64,000 nucleotides of DNA from Labia minor (lineage: Eukaryota; Arthropoda; Insecta; Dermaptera; Spongiphoridae). Location of the stretch: NCBI GenBank assembly GCA_963082975.1, contig OY720344.1, positions 74,884,053-74,948,052 of the forward strand. The letters run 5' to 3'. Position numbers and translations under genes: made by a program. A model generated the notes under the pieces. It had not been told where the DNA came from. It saw only the letters and a list, made by a program, of their open reading frames with translations, and did no database searches. Shown piece after piece: positions 1 to 11,144 of this stretch (the first letter of the stretch is position 1; the number at the start of each line of letters is the position of its first letter).

Positions 1-4
1 TTTA

Positions 5-80
5 TTTAATATAACAAGAGAAATAGGAAAGATGATGTTATACGAAAATTGGCCAATTTGAATAAAACGAAAAAAATTAT
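5..80. repeat. Dispersed AT-rich repeat, copy 1
   Basis: This segment is recognisably similar to 22845-22925 in the same orientation; both contain 'aagagaaatag' followed by 'gttatacgaaaatt' and 'ttgaataaaa'. No termini or coding capacity are visible. The family is unknown to me. Confidence 0.4.
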
Positions 81-293
81 TAATCTTCTATAACTGATTT
101 TATGTATTTATGTTAAGTAAATGTTATTATTGAATAATATAATTATTATATTATATTTATAAATAAATAATTAATTAAAATATGAGATTTTATAAATGTA
201 TATAGGATATTTATAAATGTATATTGTACTCATATTATCTTCTTAAAAAAAAGGTTTTATTTTATTCCTTTGTTTAATTTACTCTCCGGGACA

Positions 294-870
294 TACGAGG
301 TGTGTCTAAAAAGTTCGGTGAATGGTCTCATAAGTTGGTATTCAAAGTTTTATAGAAGCACGAGAAGCTGTATAGATATGTCTTAACTTGATCTCAGTCA
401 GTGCTAGCTCAATACTTCTAGTGCATTGTTTATTGCATTCATTTTAATTGAGTGTTGTGAATAGTATGCGTCATGGATTAACGACACAACATTAAGTTTT
501 AAATTTGGTAGCGACAGAAACCCATGTGTTGGTGAAGGTGTACGGGCAGGATGCTATGATTAAGAAATGTGCTTTTGATTGGTTTGTACGCTTTCGCGCT
601 GGAAAGGAATCTGTGGAGGACCAACCAAGTTCAGGCAGGCCATCCACAAGCAGGATACCAGAAAATACTAAACGTGTACGAGAGATGCTAATAAAAGATC
701 GGCGATTGACTCTGCGATTATTAGCCGAAGATTTGGGTATTAGCAAAGACAGAGCATCGTCCATGAAGAATTGGGTAAACGGAAGATTTGTTCACGATTT
801 GTGCCTCACATACTAACAGGTGAACAAAAATCAAGACTTTTTGAGATCTCTGGCGATATAGCGAGATAGT
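294..870 (+). mobile_element. Mariner-like element, 5' portion, 3' end lost
   Basis: The block starts with a mariner-type terminal sequence (cgaggtgtgtctaaaaagtt, followed by cggtgaatgg) directly after a TA, and continues through a leader into the N-terminal part of a transposase. Homology stops near 870, and no matching inverted terminus is found downstream, so the catalytic DDD half and the right terminal repeat are missing. The element is a dead relic. Confidence 0.75.
505..870 (+). pseudogene. Mariner transposase, N-terminal DNA-binding fragment (frameshifted)
   Basis: Mariner transposases bind their terminal repeats through an N-terminal bipartite helix-turn-helix (HTH_48 type) before cut-and-paste at TA. 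The frame shows the typical block 'VYGQDAMIKKCAFDWFVRF', then 'GKESVEDQPSSGRPSTSR' and a second helix-turn-helix with 'LLAEDLGISK'. Near 760 the frame breaks. The homologous reading continues in another frame as ELGKRK and 'FVPHILTGEQKSRLFE', ending at a stop near 868. No catalytic domain remains. There is no convincing ATG: the frame is open from 505 but its true start is not visible. Confidence 0.75.
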
Positions 871-3537
871 AAAAACGTTATGAGAAATGCAAATATTTTT
901 TTATAATAAATATAAAATATACTAATAATGGTTAATTTATGATTTAAATAAATAAAGTAAAAAAGGACAAATTTCACAAATAATAAATAATTTATGTAAG
1001 TATATTTTTATGGTGTTTTCTTGAAAGATAGGTTAAAATATATGCTTTTTTCTTGATTCTTAAACATTTTCTTTTCAATTAAATTGGTTGTTTAACTAGA
1101 GATATATATTCCAATATGTAAATTGATTTCGTCGCTTATTTCAATTAAATGGTCACATTCATTTCTTCATCCATTCGTTGTCGGCAACTGCTTCTTCATC
1201 TTAAACGACATGGAAAACATTCCAATCGGATTCAATTTCTTTCTTCTACTACTGCTTTATTCAAATCTTACCAGATGCCCGCCGGGAGAAGGGAATGAGG
1301 GAAAGCGGGTGTTTGTGTGGTTGGAAGGGGATTACCGAAAGCGAGAACCTCTTCAATTAATTTATTTAATATAAAATGACGTTTAGGGTTAAGAGAAAAA
1401 TCAAGTCAGAAAAAAATAACGGAGACATCTTTGTGAGTACACAAAAGAGGAGAGGGCAAAAGATCTTCTGGTTATTACTAGATGAAAAAAAAAAAAATTA
1501 AAGAAAAAAAATACCATTGACATTAATTAATGAAAAACAGACTGTAAGAAAATGATATATTAACTTTATATTTGAAAGATATTTATTATTTACATTTATT
1601 ATTTTTATATACATAAATATTCGTTTTTTTAATAGAAATTTTTAATAAAAATTATCAAATCATTATTTTATCATTTGTGTTTTATGAGTTTTTGTTGAAA
1701 TCCGGGATTTGATAATTTTTTTTTTTATTTTAAAATTTAATTCAAATTCAAAATAAAATTAAAAAATCTAAAGAAGCAACTATCTTGATCGAATCTCAAT
1801 ATAAAATTATTTTATAATAGACATTTTTTTATTATTTTTCATTAAATTACGATTTATAAACGAAGAAAATAAATAAAAACTAGGAATTCTATTGAAATAG
1901 AAACCAATATTGATGAGGAACTTTAGCATAATATGGGATAGTTTTTATAGTTAAGTTAGATATTTAAAGTAGCTATTAAGAACTTGAGTTGCAGATGATT
2001 ATAAATTAACCCTTAAACTAGGTATAAATAGGTAAGTAAAACTTACGGTATCTTGAAACCATTCTAAAATTTTTTTCATTCATTCTACTTTAAAATATTT
2101 AATAACTATTAAAAAATATTTATATAAATATAGAAATTTTATTTCTATATTTTTTCATATATTAATTATGAATCTAGAGAAAGAGATAGATCAAGTGCGC
2201 CGCCAGGAGTTTATGCAACCTTGCATTTTTTCCATCATTATTGAATTAATAAAACTTTTTATTAATCTTAAAATTTTTAATTATAATTTTTTTATAAATC
2301 TATAAAAGTACACAAGAATTCAAAGTGTTAATGGACACACTTATATAAAATTTATCATATATAATAGTACTTTTAATTAAACCACACATAATATTAACAC
2401 CTTTAGGAAAATTTTTAAAAATTGATAAACATGACTGAAAAATTATCAAATATTGTTACTAAATCAATAGAATTATGGTTATAATAATAATTTCACTAAT
2501 ATTAAGAAACCAACTTTCTTTATTTAGTAAATAATTAGAATTAGAAATTCACTTTTAAAAGTGTTAACACAAATTTTGAAATTTTGAAATTTTTTTTAGA
2601 AACTAAATTTATGTTACTGTGTGTCATTTGGATCTTGTACATACTTCATAAACTATAAATATTCCATAAATAACTCCATAAATTATTCATATTAATAATA
2701 ATTAAAAAAATAAATTTAAAAATTTAAACAAAACATCTATAGTATGGAAAAATGAAAATCCTAGTTAAGAAAAATAGGTGTAAATATGATCATTTCATAA
2801 AAACAACATAAATAGTTTTTAATTTTATATCATTATTGATATATTAAGTAATAAATTGAAGAAAATATTTTAAAGAATTTACTCATTGAAAAATATTGTA
2901 AAATTATAAATTTTTAATTATCAGGAAATATTTTTTTATTGGTTTTTAAGGAATATATAATACGCATACATTCATTTAAAAATTATTTTTATATATTATA
3001 AATATTTCTAGTATAAATTCGTATATATTTACATTCTTATCAGGTGTATATTGGTAAGAATTTTTATCAGTATGGTATGTATAGATAGAGAAGAAATAAA
3101 ATAAACAAAAGATAAAAATGTATTATAAATATTAGTATATCCATTGTACAGCTTAAGGAATTATTAGGAAAGAGAAAGAAATTAATTCTTCTTTTTTTAA
3201 CCATGATGAGAAAAATATTTATCTATGATGTGTGTATATAATTTTTTATAATATATATATGGTTAGTTCTGTTTTTTTCTATGTTAATTGGAAACATGAT
3301 GTCACCAACCCATTGTCTCGTTGATAACTCTCTTGAAAATTGCTCAAAAAGGAACTGAAACGTTGAGACAATAATCTTACAAACCCCTATGAAAAAACTT
3401 CTCAACAAACAAATTCTCATAAATAAATCCACGGAGGTATCCACAGAGTAATTATAAAAGGTTGTTTGTTTATTAAGGTACCGTTAGAGATAGGATAAAT
3501 TAAATGAAATCTAATTTATTAAGCAATTGCAATTATA
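871..3537. other. AT-rich DNA without recognised gene
   Basis: I see only homopolymer-rich AT sequence here. A slightly GC-richer patch at 1180-1350 gives an 83-codon open frame on the plus strand with no recognisable motif, and 3223-3444 has a short minus-strand frame of no evident meaning. Confidence 0.6.
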
Positions 3538-3690
3538 TTAATAAGCAAGGGTCGACCACTTAGCTGGATGATTGATAGGAATAAATGGAGAATTCTTAGA
3601 GACGTGAGTCTTGTATGTCTTCTTGCGGATTTCTTTGGAACATCTCTTCACGCGGCGGTGCTCCTCAGGGGGTTGGCCGGGATGTCTCTC
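3538..3690 (-). CDS. Candidate 3'-terminal coding exon, unknown protein
   Basis: On the minus strand a good splice acceptor (cccttgcag) ends at 3691 and is followed by 50 open codons and a TAA at 3540-3538. A polyadenylation-type AATAAA lies about 20 bases beyond the stop (3515-3520). Base composition is clearly richer in GC than its surroundings. The peptide is rich in basic residues (HRRVKR, KEIRKKTYKTH) and ends AKWSTLAY. I do not recognise the family. No upstream exon could be assigned with confidence further right, so this may be the end of a host gene whose other exons lie elsewhere, or a retroelement remnant. The overlapping plus-strand frame 3568-4050 is probably the shadow. Confidence 0.3.
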   Translation of the reverse strand, partial: ERHPGQPPEEHRRVKRCSKEIRKKTYKTHVSKNSPFIPINHPAKWSTLAY

Positions 3691-3699
3691 CTGCAAGGG

Positions 3700-4440
3700 A
3701 TATTAGTGCCTCCTTCTCCAATTCTAATCAAGACTGATTCAAAAATTGTTGTTACACCAATAAAGATAACTCTTCAAGCCTTCCATTGCATTGTCCACCC
3801 CTTCCCCCACTTTGGATTACACGAATGGGTCTCTGCACATCACATGTCTCTTCTATCTCTGGAGATCACATGTGCTGCATTTTCTGAATTTAATACAACA
3901 GGAATTAAAGAACTTTTAACTATTTATTTGAAAAGATCCTTCTATTGTATCAGTCTTCTGTTTTCCTTGATGTTTTATGACCAAAGGTCTTTCATTCTCC
4001 AATCTAGCAAAATTCTTTATATCAACCACATGTGGCGTTGTTTGTTATAATTTTCCTTAGAATATTTCCCATCTTTATCTATTAAAAGGCATTTTTCTAC
4101 TTATATATTACATTATATATGATTATATTTAAGTATTATGAAATAACACAGAGGATTTATGAACGTTATTCATTTTATCTACACGATTATTTTATACTGC
4201 ATGCTTCCATTAATTGTAATGAAAGGGAACATATAAGGGAGAGTTGAATGCACGACATAGGGGTTGGGGTGCATTTTGTCAGGTGGATACTAAAATTTTT
4301 CTATAAAAAAAAGATCTAAAATATTATTTTTCAATAATTATCGGAAACGTAACATCCTTTACTCCAGGTGATATTTTCAACCGATTTAATTTTTAGAATA
4401 TAATGTGAAACGCTTTTTTATTCACATGGTTAGTCATGCA
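3700..4440. other. Unassigned segment with a 160-codon plus-strand open frame
   Basis: The frame 3568-4050 is open on the plus strand but shows no domain, no plausible codon bias and no splice-site support. It is less AT-rich than its flanks. I cannot assign a function. 4050-4440 holds nothing recognisable. Confidence 0.4.
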
Positions 4441-4444
4441 CTTT

Positions 4445-4700
4445 ACAAAAAAAAAATGGATTAGAAAATTATGAATAAATCGAAAGATTTATACTTTATC
4501 AACAAATTACTTAAAAGATTAAAAAATAGGCATGTAATTAAAATTGAAACATATTTTGGATAAACCTCTTTTTATCATTCTTTCAATTAAATGTGCCATT
4601 CATTGGGAAAAAATCCTGAAAACTTATTGTACATCTCTGTAAATAATAACCTTCCAATAGTTATCTGGATGGCTGTAAAGATGACAATTTAATCTACATG
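4445..4700 (+). repeat. Diverged dispersed repeat, copy 1
   Basis: The right part, 'ctgtaaataat' followed by 'gttatctggatggctgtaaa', matches the reverse complement of about 20815-20880 ('gctatctggatggccgtaaa'). The neighbouring AT-rich sequence is loosely similar over about 200 bases. Family unknown. Confidence 0.4.
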
Positions 4701-5458
4701 ATTTAACACATCAAAAATTAAAGAAAATTATTTATCAAATTAAATTTTAATAAATATGGATATTTTTAAATAAAAATTAAGTCTTAACATAAATTTTTAT
4801 GATTTATTTTATTTAACTAGTCGCATGGTTATTTAATAGTTAAATATGTAATTTTTATCTGGAATAATATTATATATATCAACAGTGTCAAACTTTTTGA
4901 AATGGTTACCAGTGAAACTTGCATCAAAATGTTCAGATGTACTTCTTTGAGGTTACAAGTCATCATAAATGGTACATATACTAAAGTTTAACAACAATAT
5001 ATATATATTTCTAAATTAAAATTAAGTAAAAAACATATTGGTATGAGAGACAATATATACTATTTTATTTTAATTTTTGTAAAGTTGATATAACTGTGTG
5101 ATCAACCAAACCGGATGAATAAAAATATGCACAAATATTTCGACATTTTTCAATGAATTTAAAAATAAAAAAATGAGAATCGAATCTATTTGATTGAAGT
5201 ATATATGTTGAACTCAATATCATATACTTTAAGCCAAAACTTAATTGTACAATTTTTTTAATAAAATTAATAATTAAACTTAAATAAAAAGCAAAATGTG
5301 CAGCATCGTACACGTGGCGGAAGTGAAACTTCTTAGAATCTAGAGAATAAGAGAAATTTTAGTTGAGAGTGTGAGTGAGAGAGAAATAGAGAAAAATAAA
5401 GGGATCATTTCGAAAGACATATAACAGTATAAAATTTTCGTAACAAATATTCGCTTTA
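4701..5458. other. AT-rich DNA, no gene seen
   Basis: Only short open frames without motifs are present. The stretch ends at the boundary of the GACGG-tract repeat. Confidence 0.5.
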
Positions 5459-5935
5459 TTATTACCGACCGACGATAGTAAGGGAGGTATTGTTTTCACA
5501 CCAAATTTCACATGTGGAGATTTTTACATATCTCCACGAATCATGCATTTTCTAAACAGAAAAAAGTATTTTTAGCATGATGTCTGTCCGTCCGTCTGTC
5601 CGTCCGTCTGTCCGTCCGTCCGTATAGATGTGTACAGCCTGAACGGCTCAACCGATTTTGATGAAATTTGGTATATTTACTTAATGCATCAGTGGGATGA
5701 ATTGATCAACTTTTGGTGCAATTCCGGAAACCGGAAGTGGTAGTATTAGCGACCGACGATAGGAAAGAAAGGGTTATTTTCACACCAAAGGAGATTTTTT
5801 TATATATCACCACGAATCATGCACTTTGTATTGGTTTTATCCTCGAGAAAAATCATATTTATTAGTTTTTTCTTGATTTAAAATTATATGACGTCATCCA
5901 GCCATTCATGACGTCACAGCCTGGTCTTGCATATA
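5459..5935 (+). repeat. Interspersed repeat A (ACCGACCGACG end, GTCC-rich tract), copy 1
   Basis: The unit opens with accgaccgacgatag and holds a (GTCC/GTCT)n tract at about 5581-5625, then 'gaacggctcaaccgattttg' and a GGAAACCGGAAGTGG end. The opening motif recurs at 5748 (gcgaccgacgatagg), so a partial second unit follows directly. A nearly full inverted copy lies at 16862-17738, and part of the second unit recurs at 48105-48185. Similar 'gacggacagac..aaccgattttgatgaaattt' blocks are common in arthropod repeats, but I cannot name the family. Confidence 0.65.
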
Positions 5936-6115
5936 TATTATAAATAAAATAAAATTAAAAATGTTTATATTTATTATTTATGTATCCATATCTGTTTTTT
6001 ATTACATTAATAGATATATGAAAATTATTTGAAATTGTTTCTGTAGCTGGAAATTAATTTATTTCAAACCGTCGGTCGGTTCGGACCTGGCCACAGGTCA
6101 ACTTATTATTATTAT

Positions 6116-6529
6116 CTACTCTATCATCATATCTACATTGCCTGTACTATTGTCGGTTGGTGCTTCAATTGGTAATACTGATATTAATGGCTTGTGATAA
6201 CTAAAATAAGATATATATGTTCGTGATTCGATATTTTCTATATAACGTGTAAAAACAGCATCTATTGTAGTTCCAGATTTTGTTGTTGATTCCTTGGGAT
6301 CGTTATTTATAAGCAGACCAAATGTTTCTCGAAGAAAGTTGATCAACGGCAACGAATCATCAGATCCAAAATTTACATTAAAATCTCCCCCGAGAATTAG
6401 AGGGATTTTATCTTCGCCTCGTTCAAGTGCATTAGCACCTGTGTGGCTATAAACCAGTAGTGAACGGTGTATGAAATAAATAATATCGTCTAAATTTTGG
6501 TCGTTATTTTTTTTCGGCATAGTGAAATC
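6116..6529 (-). pseudogene. Endonuclease-domain fragment, probably Helentron (Helitron2) derived
   Basis: The minus-strand frame reads '...RSLLVYSHTG...KIPLILGGDFNVNF', then 'STTKSGTTIDAVFTRY' and 'YISYFSYHKPLISVLP'. GDFN and the SYH..PL block are the signature of endonuclease/exonuclease/phosphatase domains. The 'TT.SGT.IDAVFTR' plus 'YVSYFSYH' form is one I associate with the C-terminal endonuclease of Helentron Rep-helicase proteins rather than with LINE endonucleases. The frame is open up to 6811, but upstream of about 6530 the residues look non-coding. No helicase or Rep domain is present, so this is a fragment. The stop lies at 6116-6118. Confidence 0.55.
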
Positions 6530-6797
6530 TGTGGAGTAGAGAAAAGCAGTTTTAAATGCAATAATAATTTTAAATTGATTTAGTAGTGTTAAAGTAATGT
6601 TGAGATTCGGATAAATAACGTGAATGGTCATCGACGCACATAACTGTATGTGTTGGCGTGTGAATCGCCGACCATGTTCACACACACAATTACATGCGTC
6701 GGTATGCGTGCACGCTGTATATTTGACTTGAGAATTTTCGTCAACGTACTCGTGCGCATGCGCGTCATGGACTTGTGCGTCATGAGTGGGGATTAGC

Positions 6798-6936
6798 ACG
6801 AAAGACCGCACAAAAGGGAGACGCAGATAGCCTCTTTCTCAAGAACGAAAGACCGCACAAAAGGGAGACGCAGATAGCCTCTTTCTAAAGAACGAAAGAC
6901 CGCACAAAAGGGAGACGCAGATAGCCTCTTTCTCAT
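6798..6936. repeat. Tandem array, 3 units of 47 bp
   Basis: Three almost identical copies of a 47 bp unit beginning acgaaagaccgcacaaaagg start at 6798, 6845 and 6892. They differ only in the last few bases (tctcaag, tctaaag, tctcatt). The array abuts the upstream end of the endonuclease reading frame. Confidence 0.9.
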
Positions 6937-8127
6937 TCTCACTCGTTATACTTATATCTTTTTTCTCACTTGCGTTACGAAAACTCAATTTTTCAATTCA
7001 CTCTCCATTCTCAACCAAATGTCAGGACGCTGCTAAAGAAGTTTCACTTCAAAAAATTCTACTCGGGATAGAAAATTTTGTTTTGTAACCGCCAACAATT
7101 AAATGAGAACCGAGTTCAGAATACCAATAAAAAAATAATATATATAATTTATTTCTTTGCAATTGATAATAGGAGTGGTTGATTCATCTAAACTCTAAAC
7201 TATCTTAAAAGAATTTATAAGTAAATATTAAAAGATCTTCATTTTTTAAGGTAAAAAAGGGAAAATTTGTTCTTTTTTTTCTAAAAAATAAATATCCATT
7301 TTAATTCTTATCTATTTTTACAAAAAGATTCGTAAAACAAACAAACCTATATTTAAAAGCTTTTCTTTTGGTTTCAAATATCATGACTTAATAACTTCTA
7401 GAACCTTCTTTTTTTATTGAAGCAAAATAACGAAGTAAAAATATGGAGAATTTTAGAAGTTGTAAAGGTAATTACCGGAAGGGTCTCTTTATGTTATTAC
7501 TAGATATAGACTGTAAGATAAGAGTTAAGAGGGGTGATGAAGGGCTCTCGTTGTTCGGTTTCCATTCACGCTCCACCCGTATGGATAGCTAGCAGATGGG
7601 CAAGGGCACCAAGTCAGCCAATTAAGACAGACGGACATCTATGAAGGAGCCACTTCGTTATCAATCGTCTCAGCATATAAGAGAGCCAAGTGGTTGATGA
7701 AAAAATGGCATAGAGTGAAATAAACACGCTTTTAAAATGTTTCGTATCGTTCAAGGGGCGGAGTGATGTTGAGTTTAAAGGCCTTTTATTAAGATGGTTT
7801 GGGAACGAAATGGAGTTTAGATACAAGTTACTTATTCATCTATCTAATCAAATCAAATGGCATTATGAAACTTTTAGAAGCATCTTTATATTTATTTCAG
7901 TCCTAACTTGTACTTGTACTTGGTTCATTGAATTGCGATCACGAAAATTTTCGATGTCGAAATTTTGATGTTTTTATACGTTTTGAAGGTCCCTGGGTCA
8001 TTTTCACTATCAATAAGGTTGAGAAAAGTGTGTGTGTGTATGTATGTATGTAGACAAGATTACGCAAAAACGGTTTGATCTAGAATCATGAAATTTGGTT
8101 CACAATTCGTAGTTTTCTATCAACTGT
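6937..8127. other. Unassigned segment
   Basis: No gene is recognised. A GC-richer patch at 7530-7640 contains an acagacggacat tract. 7905-7940 holds 'tacttggttcattgaattg', similar to the starts of the repeat copies at 34826 and 43572. 8031-8055 is a short GT/ATGT microsatellite. Confidence 0.45.
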
Positions 8128-8509
8128 TGAGAAATGTAGCTCAACCGGAAGAGGGTCATTACCTACAATGTTTTGATTTTTTTTCCTCTAAAGTGATCGA
8201 AAAAATAAAGATATATGTTTGATAATTTTTCATATGATTAAAGATTGTATAAAACTGCTATATATAGAATTTCAGCTTTATTTAATCGCTGAAAGTACTG
8301 GAATTCATTTTTTAACACTTGAAATCTTATGTGCCAACACGTGACGTGGTTCCATCAACAAAGAGCCCAACGCGCTGGTTTAATAAATATTATTTAATAA
8401 ATTTTAATTTATAATTTATAATTAATTAAATTTAATTTAAATATGATATATTATGTTATTTAATCCAATTCAAATTCGAGATAGTCGAGTGGAGACACTC
8501 CAGCTAATT
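8128..8509 (+). repeat. Interspersed repeat B, copy 1
   Basis: This is colinear over about 370 bases with 21374-21724. Shared blocks include ggaagagggtcattac, 'agatatatgtttgata', 'gaaagtactggaatt', 'tccatcaacaaagagcc' and the end gatagtcgagtggagacact. Neither copy encodes anything recognisable. Upstream (8050-8110), 'aaaacggtttgatctagaat' resembles the motif seen in repeat A. Confidence 0.75.
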
Positions 8510-9556
8510 TGAATAGCTATTGATAATATGCCAGAGCCAGCCTATGTTCAAATAGGGTTATATTAGAAAACTATGCTGAAATTTAATAGAAAATGATTCA
8601 GTGAATTTTAAGATTATAAACTTACAATATTTTACCAAACAAACGGACACAATTAAACAATTATATTAATATTAATAAAAGATTCATGGATCGTAAAGAC
8701 ATGTAAAAATTGTAAATTCTGGTCTAGTGTCATTTATTTAATATTTATTTAATATTAAAGAATAAATTTTAATATTTGTTTTATTAATTTCATTATCTGA
8801 GATTTAGTGAAATATTTGTAAAATTTAACAACTGTCAATTGAGCAAATGTGACTTGATTGATAAATATCATTTAAAAATTTATTCGAACAGATTATTTAG
8901 ACAATTTAAATTAATATATAATATAATATTTAAAAATTTAAAATTATATTTTCATTTAAATTTTTTAATTAAAATTTAGTGATTAAATTTAACATTTATT
9001 TGATGATAATTTTTGTTTATGTTTATTTTACAATATAATTTTCTATTTATGTTTTAAAGGTGAAAGGGGTTTGAAAGCATAGATTCCGTCTCTCCCGCAT
9101 GATCGCGTATGAATTTGTCCCATTTCTTTAATTACTTCAGAGATGTAGGATAAACAAAATTCTAGACGTCATAAACCCAAACAAATTAATTCTGATGAAT
9201 CGATTAATTTTTATTGTCATCGAATAATAAATTAATTATATTTAAACATTTTATATAATTTTTTTCTATAAAGAAAATACTTGAATGTATCAACATAGAT
9301 GTATTTCGATATTATTTAATTAGTTTAGTTTAATTATTGTCTTTAAAATTGATTTTTATTATTATTATTATATTAATTTAATATTCCTTTCAATTTTAAA
9401 TTTCAATTTATTTAAAAAAGAGTAATAATTATATATATATTTGTGAGGAAGTGTACGATTTTTTTGAAGTAAAATTGCCTTCAAAAAAATGTTCTTATTA
9501 TTTTAATTTAAGTTGAACAATTTAAGTTTACTAATTTTAGTTTTAAAATAATTATA
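8510..9556. other. AT-rich DNA, no gene seen
   Basis: Nothing coding is visible. 9060-9130 is slightly GC-richer but without recognisable content. Confidence 0.5.
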
Positions 9557-9806
9557 CCTCTGACTTTTGTACATCCTACGCAAGGACAGCGCCTCTCAAG
9601 TTGGTTATATTAAGTAAGTGTCCTATGATCAGTAGAAAGGGTTCTCCATCTTGATTTTAATGATCTTTTTTTATATTTTTTAATTTTTATCAAATAGCTT
9701 CCCAATTTTGATCCCGGAGGCTGGGTTGTTTCTGTCCCATAGACCTCAGCTAGAAAAATTCTTTTGCCACACCCGAGACTTGAACCCGGGACCACCTTAA
9801 AATATT
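9557..9806 (-). repeat. tRNA-derived SINE-like repeat, copy 1
   Basis: Read on the minus strand, the segment starts with a tRNA B-box-like 'gggttcaagtctcggg' (9778-9795). It runs through a body containing 'gaggtctatgggacagaaac' and ends with 'ctactgatcatag' and 'cgtaggatgtacaaaagt'. The last part recurs at 59352-59460 in the same orientation. The A box is not visible, so the head is truncated or the assignment is wrong. Confidence 0.5.
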
Positions 9807-10132
9807 TATACAAAAAAATGTATTTTTTCATTATATGTATTTTAAATAATTAAAATACTTAGTTATATTTTGTATATATTTTATTTACATGATTTTAATT
9901 AAATATTTTTATTAAATTTTATAAATTTACAAAATATTGATAAGAATGAGAAAATATTATTTCGGTAGTGGAATTATAGCATTAGATAAAGTGCTTATAT
10001 AAAAGTTCGATAAATAATCATAATATATATATATAAGTATATAAACATAAATTTTCAAACTTAAAATTTATATACCTTATACAAAAATCAAAAAAACTCA
10101 TTCAGAAAATAAAATTTTAAATTTATATTAAA

Positions 10133-10340
10133 CTAGCTGCTCCGAGCGCCTTCCAGGCGCTCTTCACACCTAGACGGGGGCTCCGCCCCCTGTACCCCCG
10201 AGTGATACATAGTATTTGGTTGAAAGTCTGTATGTAAAAGGTTTTCATCCATTTTGTTTCAATCAGTATAAGTAGATAAGACATATATTTGTTTTCTTGG
10301 AAAATATATTTTAATTTAATCAACAACAAATTTTCCTAGT
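10133..10340 (-). mobile_element. Helitron 3' end, copy H1
   Basis: On the minus strand the segment ends with a GC-rich hairpin (arms 10144-10150 and 10156-10162), then 10 bases, then CTAG at 10136-10133 followed by host T. This is the canonical Helitron 3' terminus (hairpin plus CTRR, inserted before T). The adjoining 200 bases, including 'gtatttggttgaaagtctgt', match copies at 22365 and 47010. No coding sequence is present, so it is a non-autonomous derivative. The 5' end is not defined. Confidence 0.75.
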
Positions 10341-10451
10341 ACCTAACCTTAACACACAACAATTCCGTCTCATTATTGTAATACAAAGTTAGAAATATTA
10401 AGTTAATATAATTAATATTATTTATTTATTAATACCAATTAATAATATTGC

Positions 10452-10521
10452 GGGTAGCGGGTAGATACCTTCTCACGATCCCGGTGAGAGACAGATCTAC
10501 CTCAGTGGGTGGCGCCCACTG
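10452..10521 (+). ncRNA. Structured 5' leader of the retroposon
   Basis: Three perfect stems can be drawn. An outer 7 bp stem joins GGTAGAT (10460-10466) with ATCTACC (10495-10501). It encloses a 6 bp hairpin, TCTCAC (10471-10476) with GTGAGA (10484-10489). Directly downstream is a 7 bp hairpin, CAGTGGG (10503-10509) with CCCACTG (10515-10521). The leader sits exactly at the retroposon 5' end, where some LINEs carry self-cleaving ribozymes or internal promoters. I cannot show a double pseudoknot, so the function is open. Confidence 0.5.
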
Positions 10522-10985
10522 CCCTACGCGAGCACATGCATTTTCTCTCATTCCTCGACCGAGGGAGTGCATGCCCTACCAAAATCATCCATCCAGACCC
10601 AATCCCCTTTATTTCCTCTTCCTTCTTTCCAATCCACGCGTCAGGCTGTAGCGACAGGCCGGCTGGATCATCTTCGCGTCGCATCAACAATTAATGGAGA
10701 AATGTTATACGGTTAACGGCTGGGGCGTCCCCTGCAAGCGACGCGCATTGTCAGCACCCGGGCGATGCGAGAAATGGGTTAGGGTTACCCACCTATGGAC
10801 GAGGTGGGCTAAAGAAGATAGTCCAACATCTACATCCACATCCACATCCACATCAATATCAACATCAACATCGACACGAACATCGTCACATCGGTCAGCA
10901 TCAGCATCATTGCCATCAACCTTACTCAAAATCGTCCACAGCTACATCAAAGTCGTCAACACCATCATCACCGTCATCGATGGTT

Positions 10986-11144
10986 GAGTACCAAAAAAGA
11001 CCGCGTGGAAGGCCTAAAACCAGCTGGTCCTGCCGTATAACGGGAGATCTAATGGCATCTGGTCTCTCTACAGACGACGCCAACAACAGATTTAGTTGGC
11101 GCCAATTAACGAGAAGAGCCGACCCCACACCTCGTGGGAAATAA
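10986..11144 (+). pseudogene. LINE ORF2 C-terminal tail
   Basis: The frame reads KRPRGRPKTSW, then 'GLSTDDANNRFSWRQLTRRA' and DPTPRGK before a TAA at 11142-11144. This matches the conserved C-terminal block of many LINE reverse transcriptases (R..GRP...W ... WR....R.ADP). Nothing of the polymerase itself is present. It forms the 3' part of the 713 bp retroposon. Confidence 0.6.

Noticed and set aside
1123-1374. 83-codon plus-strand frame
   Set aside because: No recognisable domain and no evidence beyond openness in AT-rich DNA.
3568-4050. 160-codon plus-strand open frame
   Set aside because: No motif, no splice or promoter support, and its GC-richer part overlaps a better exon candidate on the other strand.
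6798-6936. Three equal repeats as a CRISPR-like array
   Set aside because: There are no spacers; the units are contiguous and the genome is eukaryotic.
7614-7826. 70-codon minus-strand frame
   Set aside because: No motif; lies in an unassigned repeat-like stretch.
10694-10987. 97-codon frame with Ser-Thr repeats
   Set aside because: Produced by the (ACATCC)n tract inside the retroposon; not a conserved protein.
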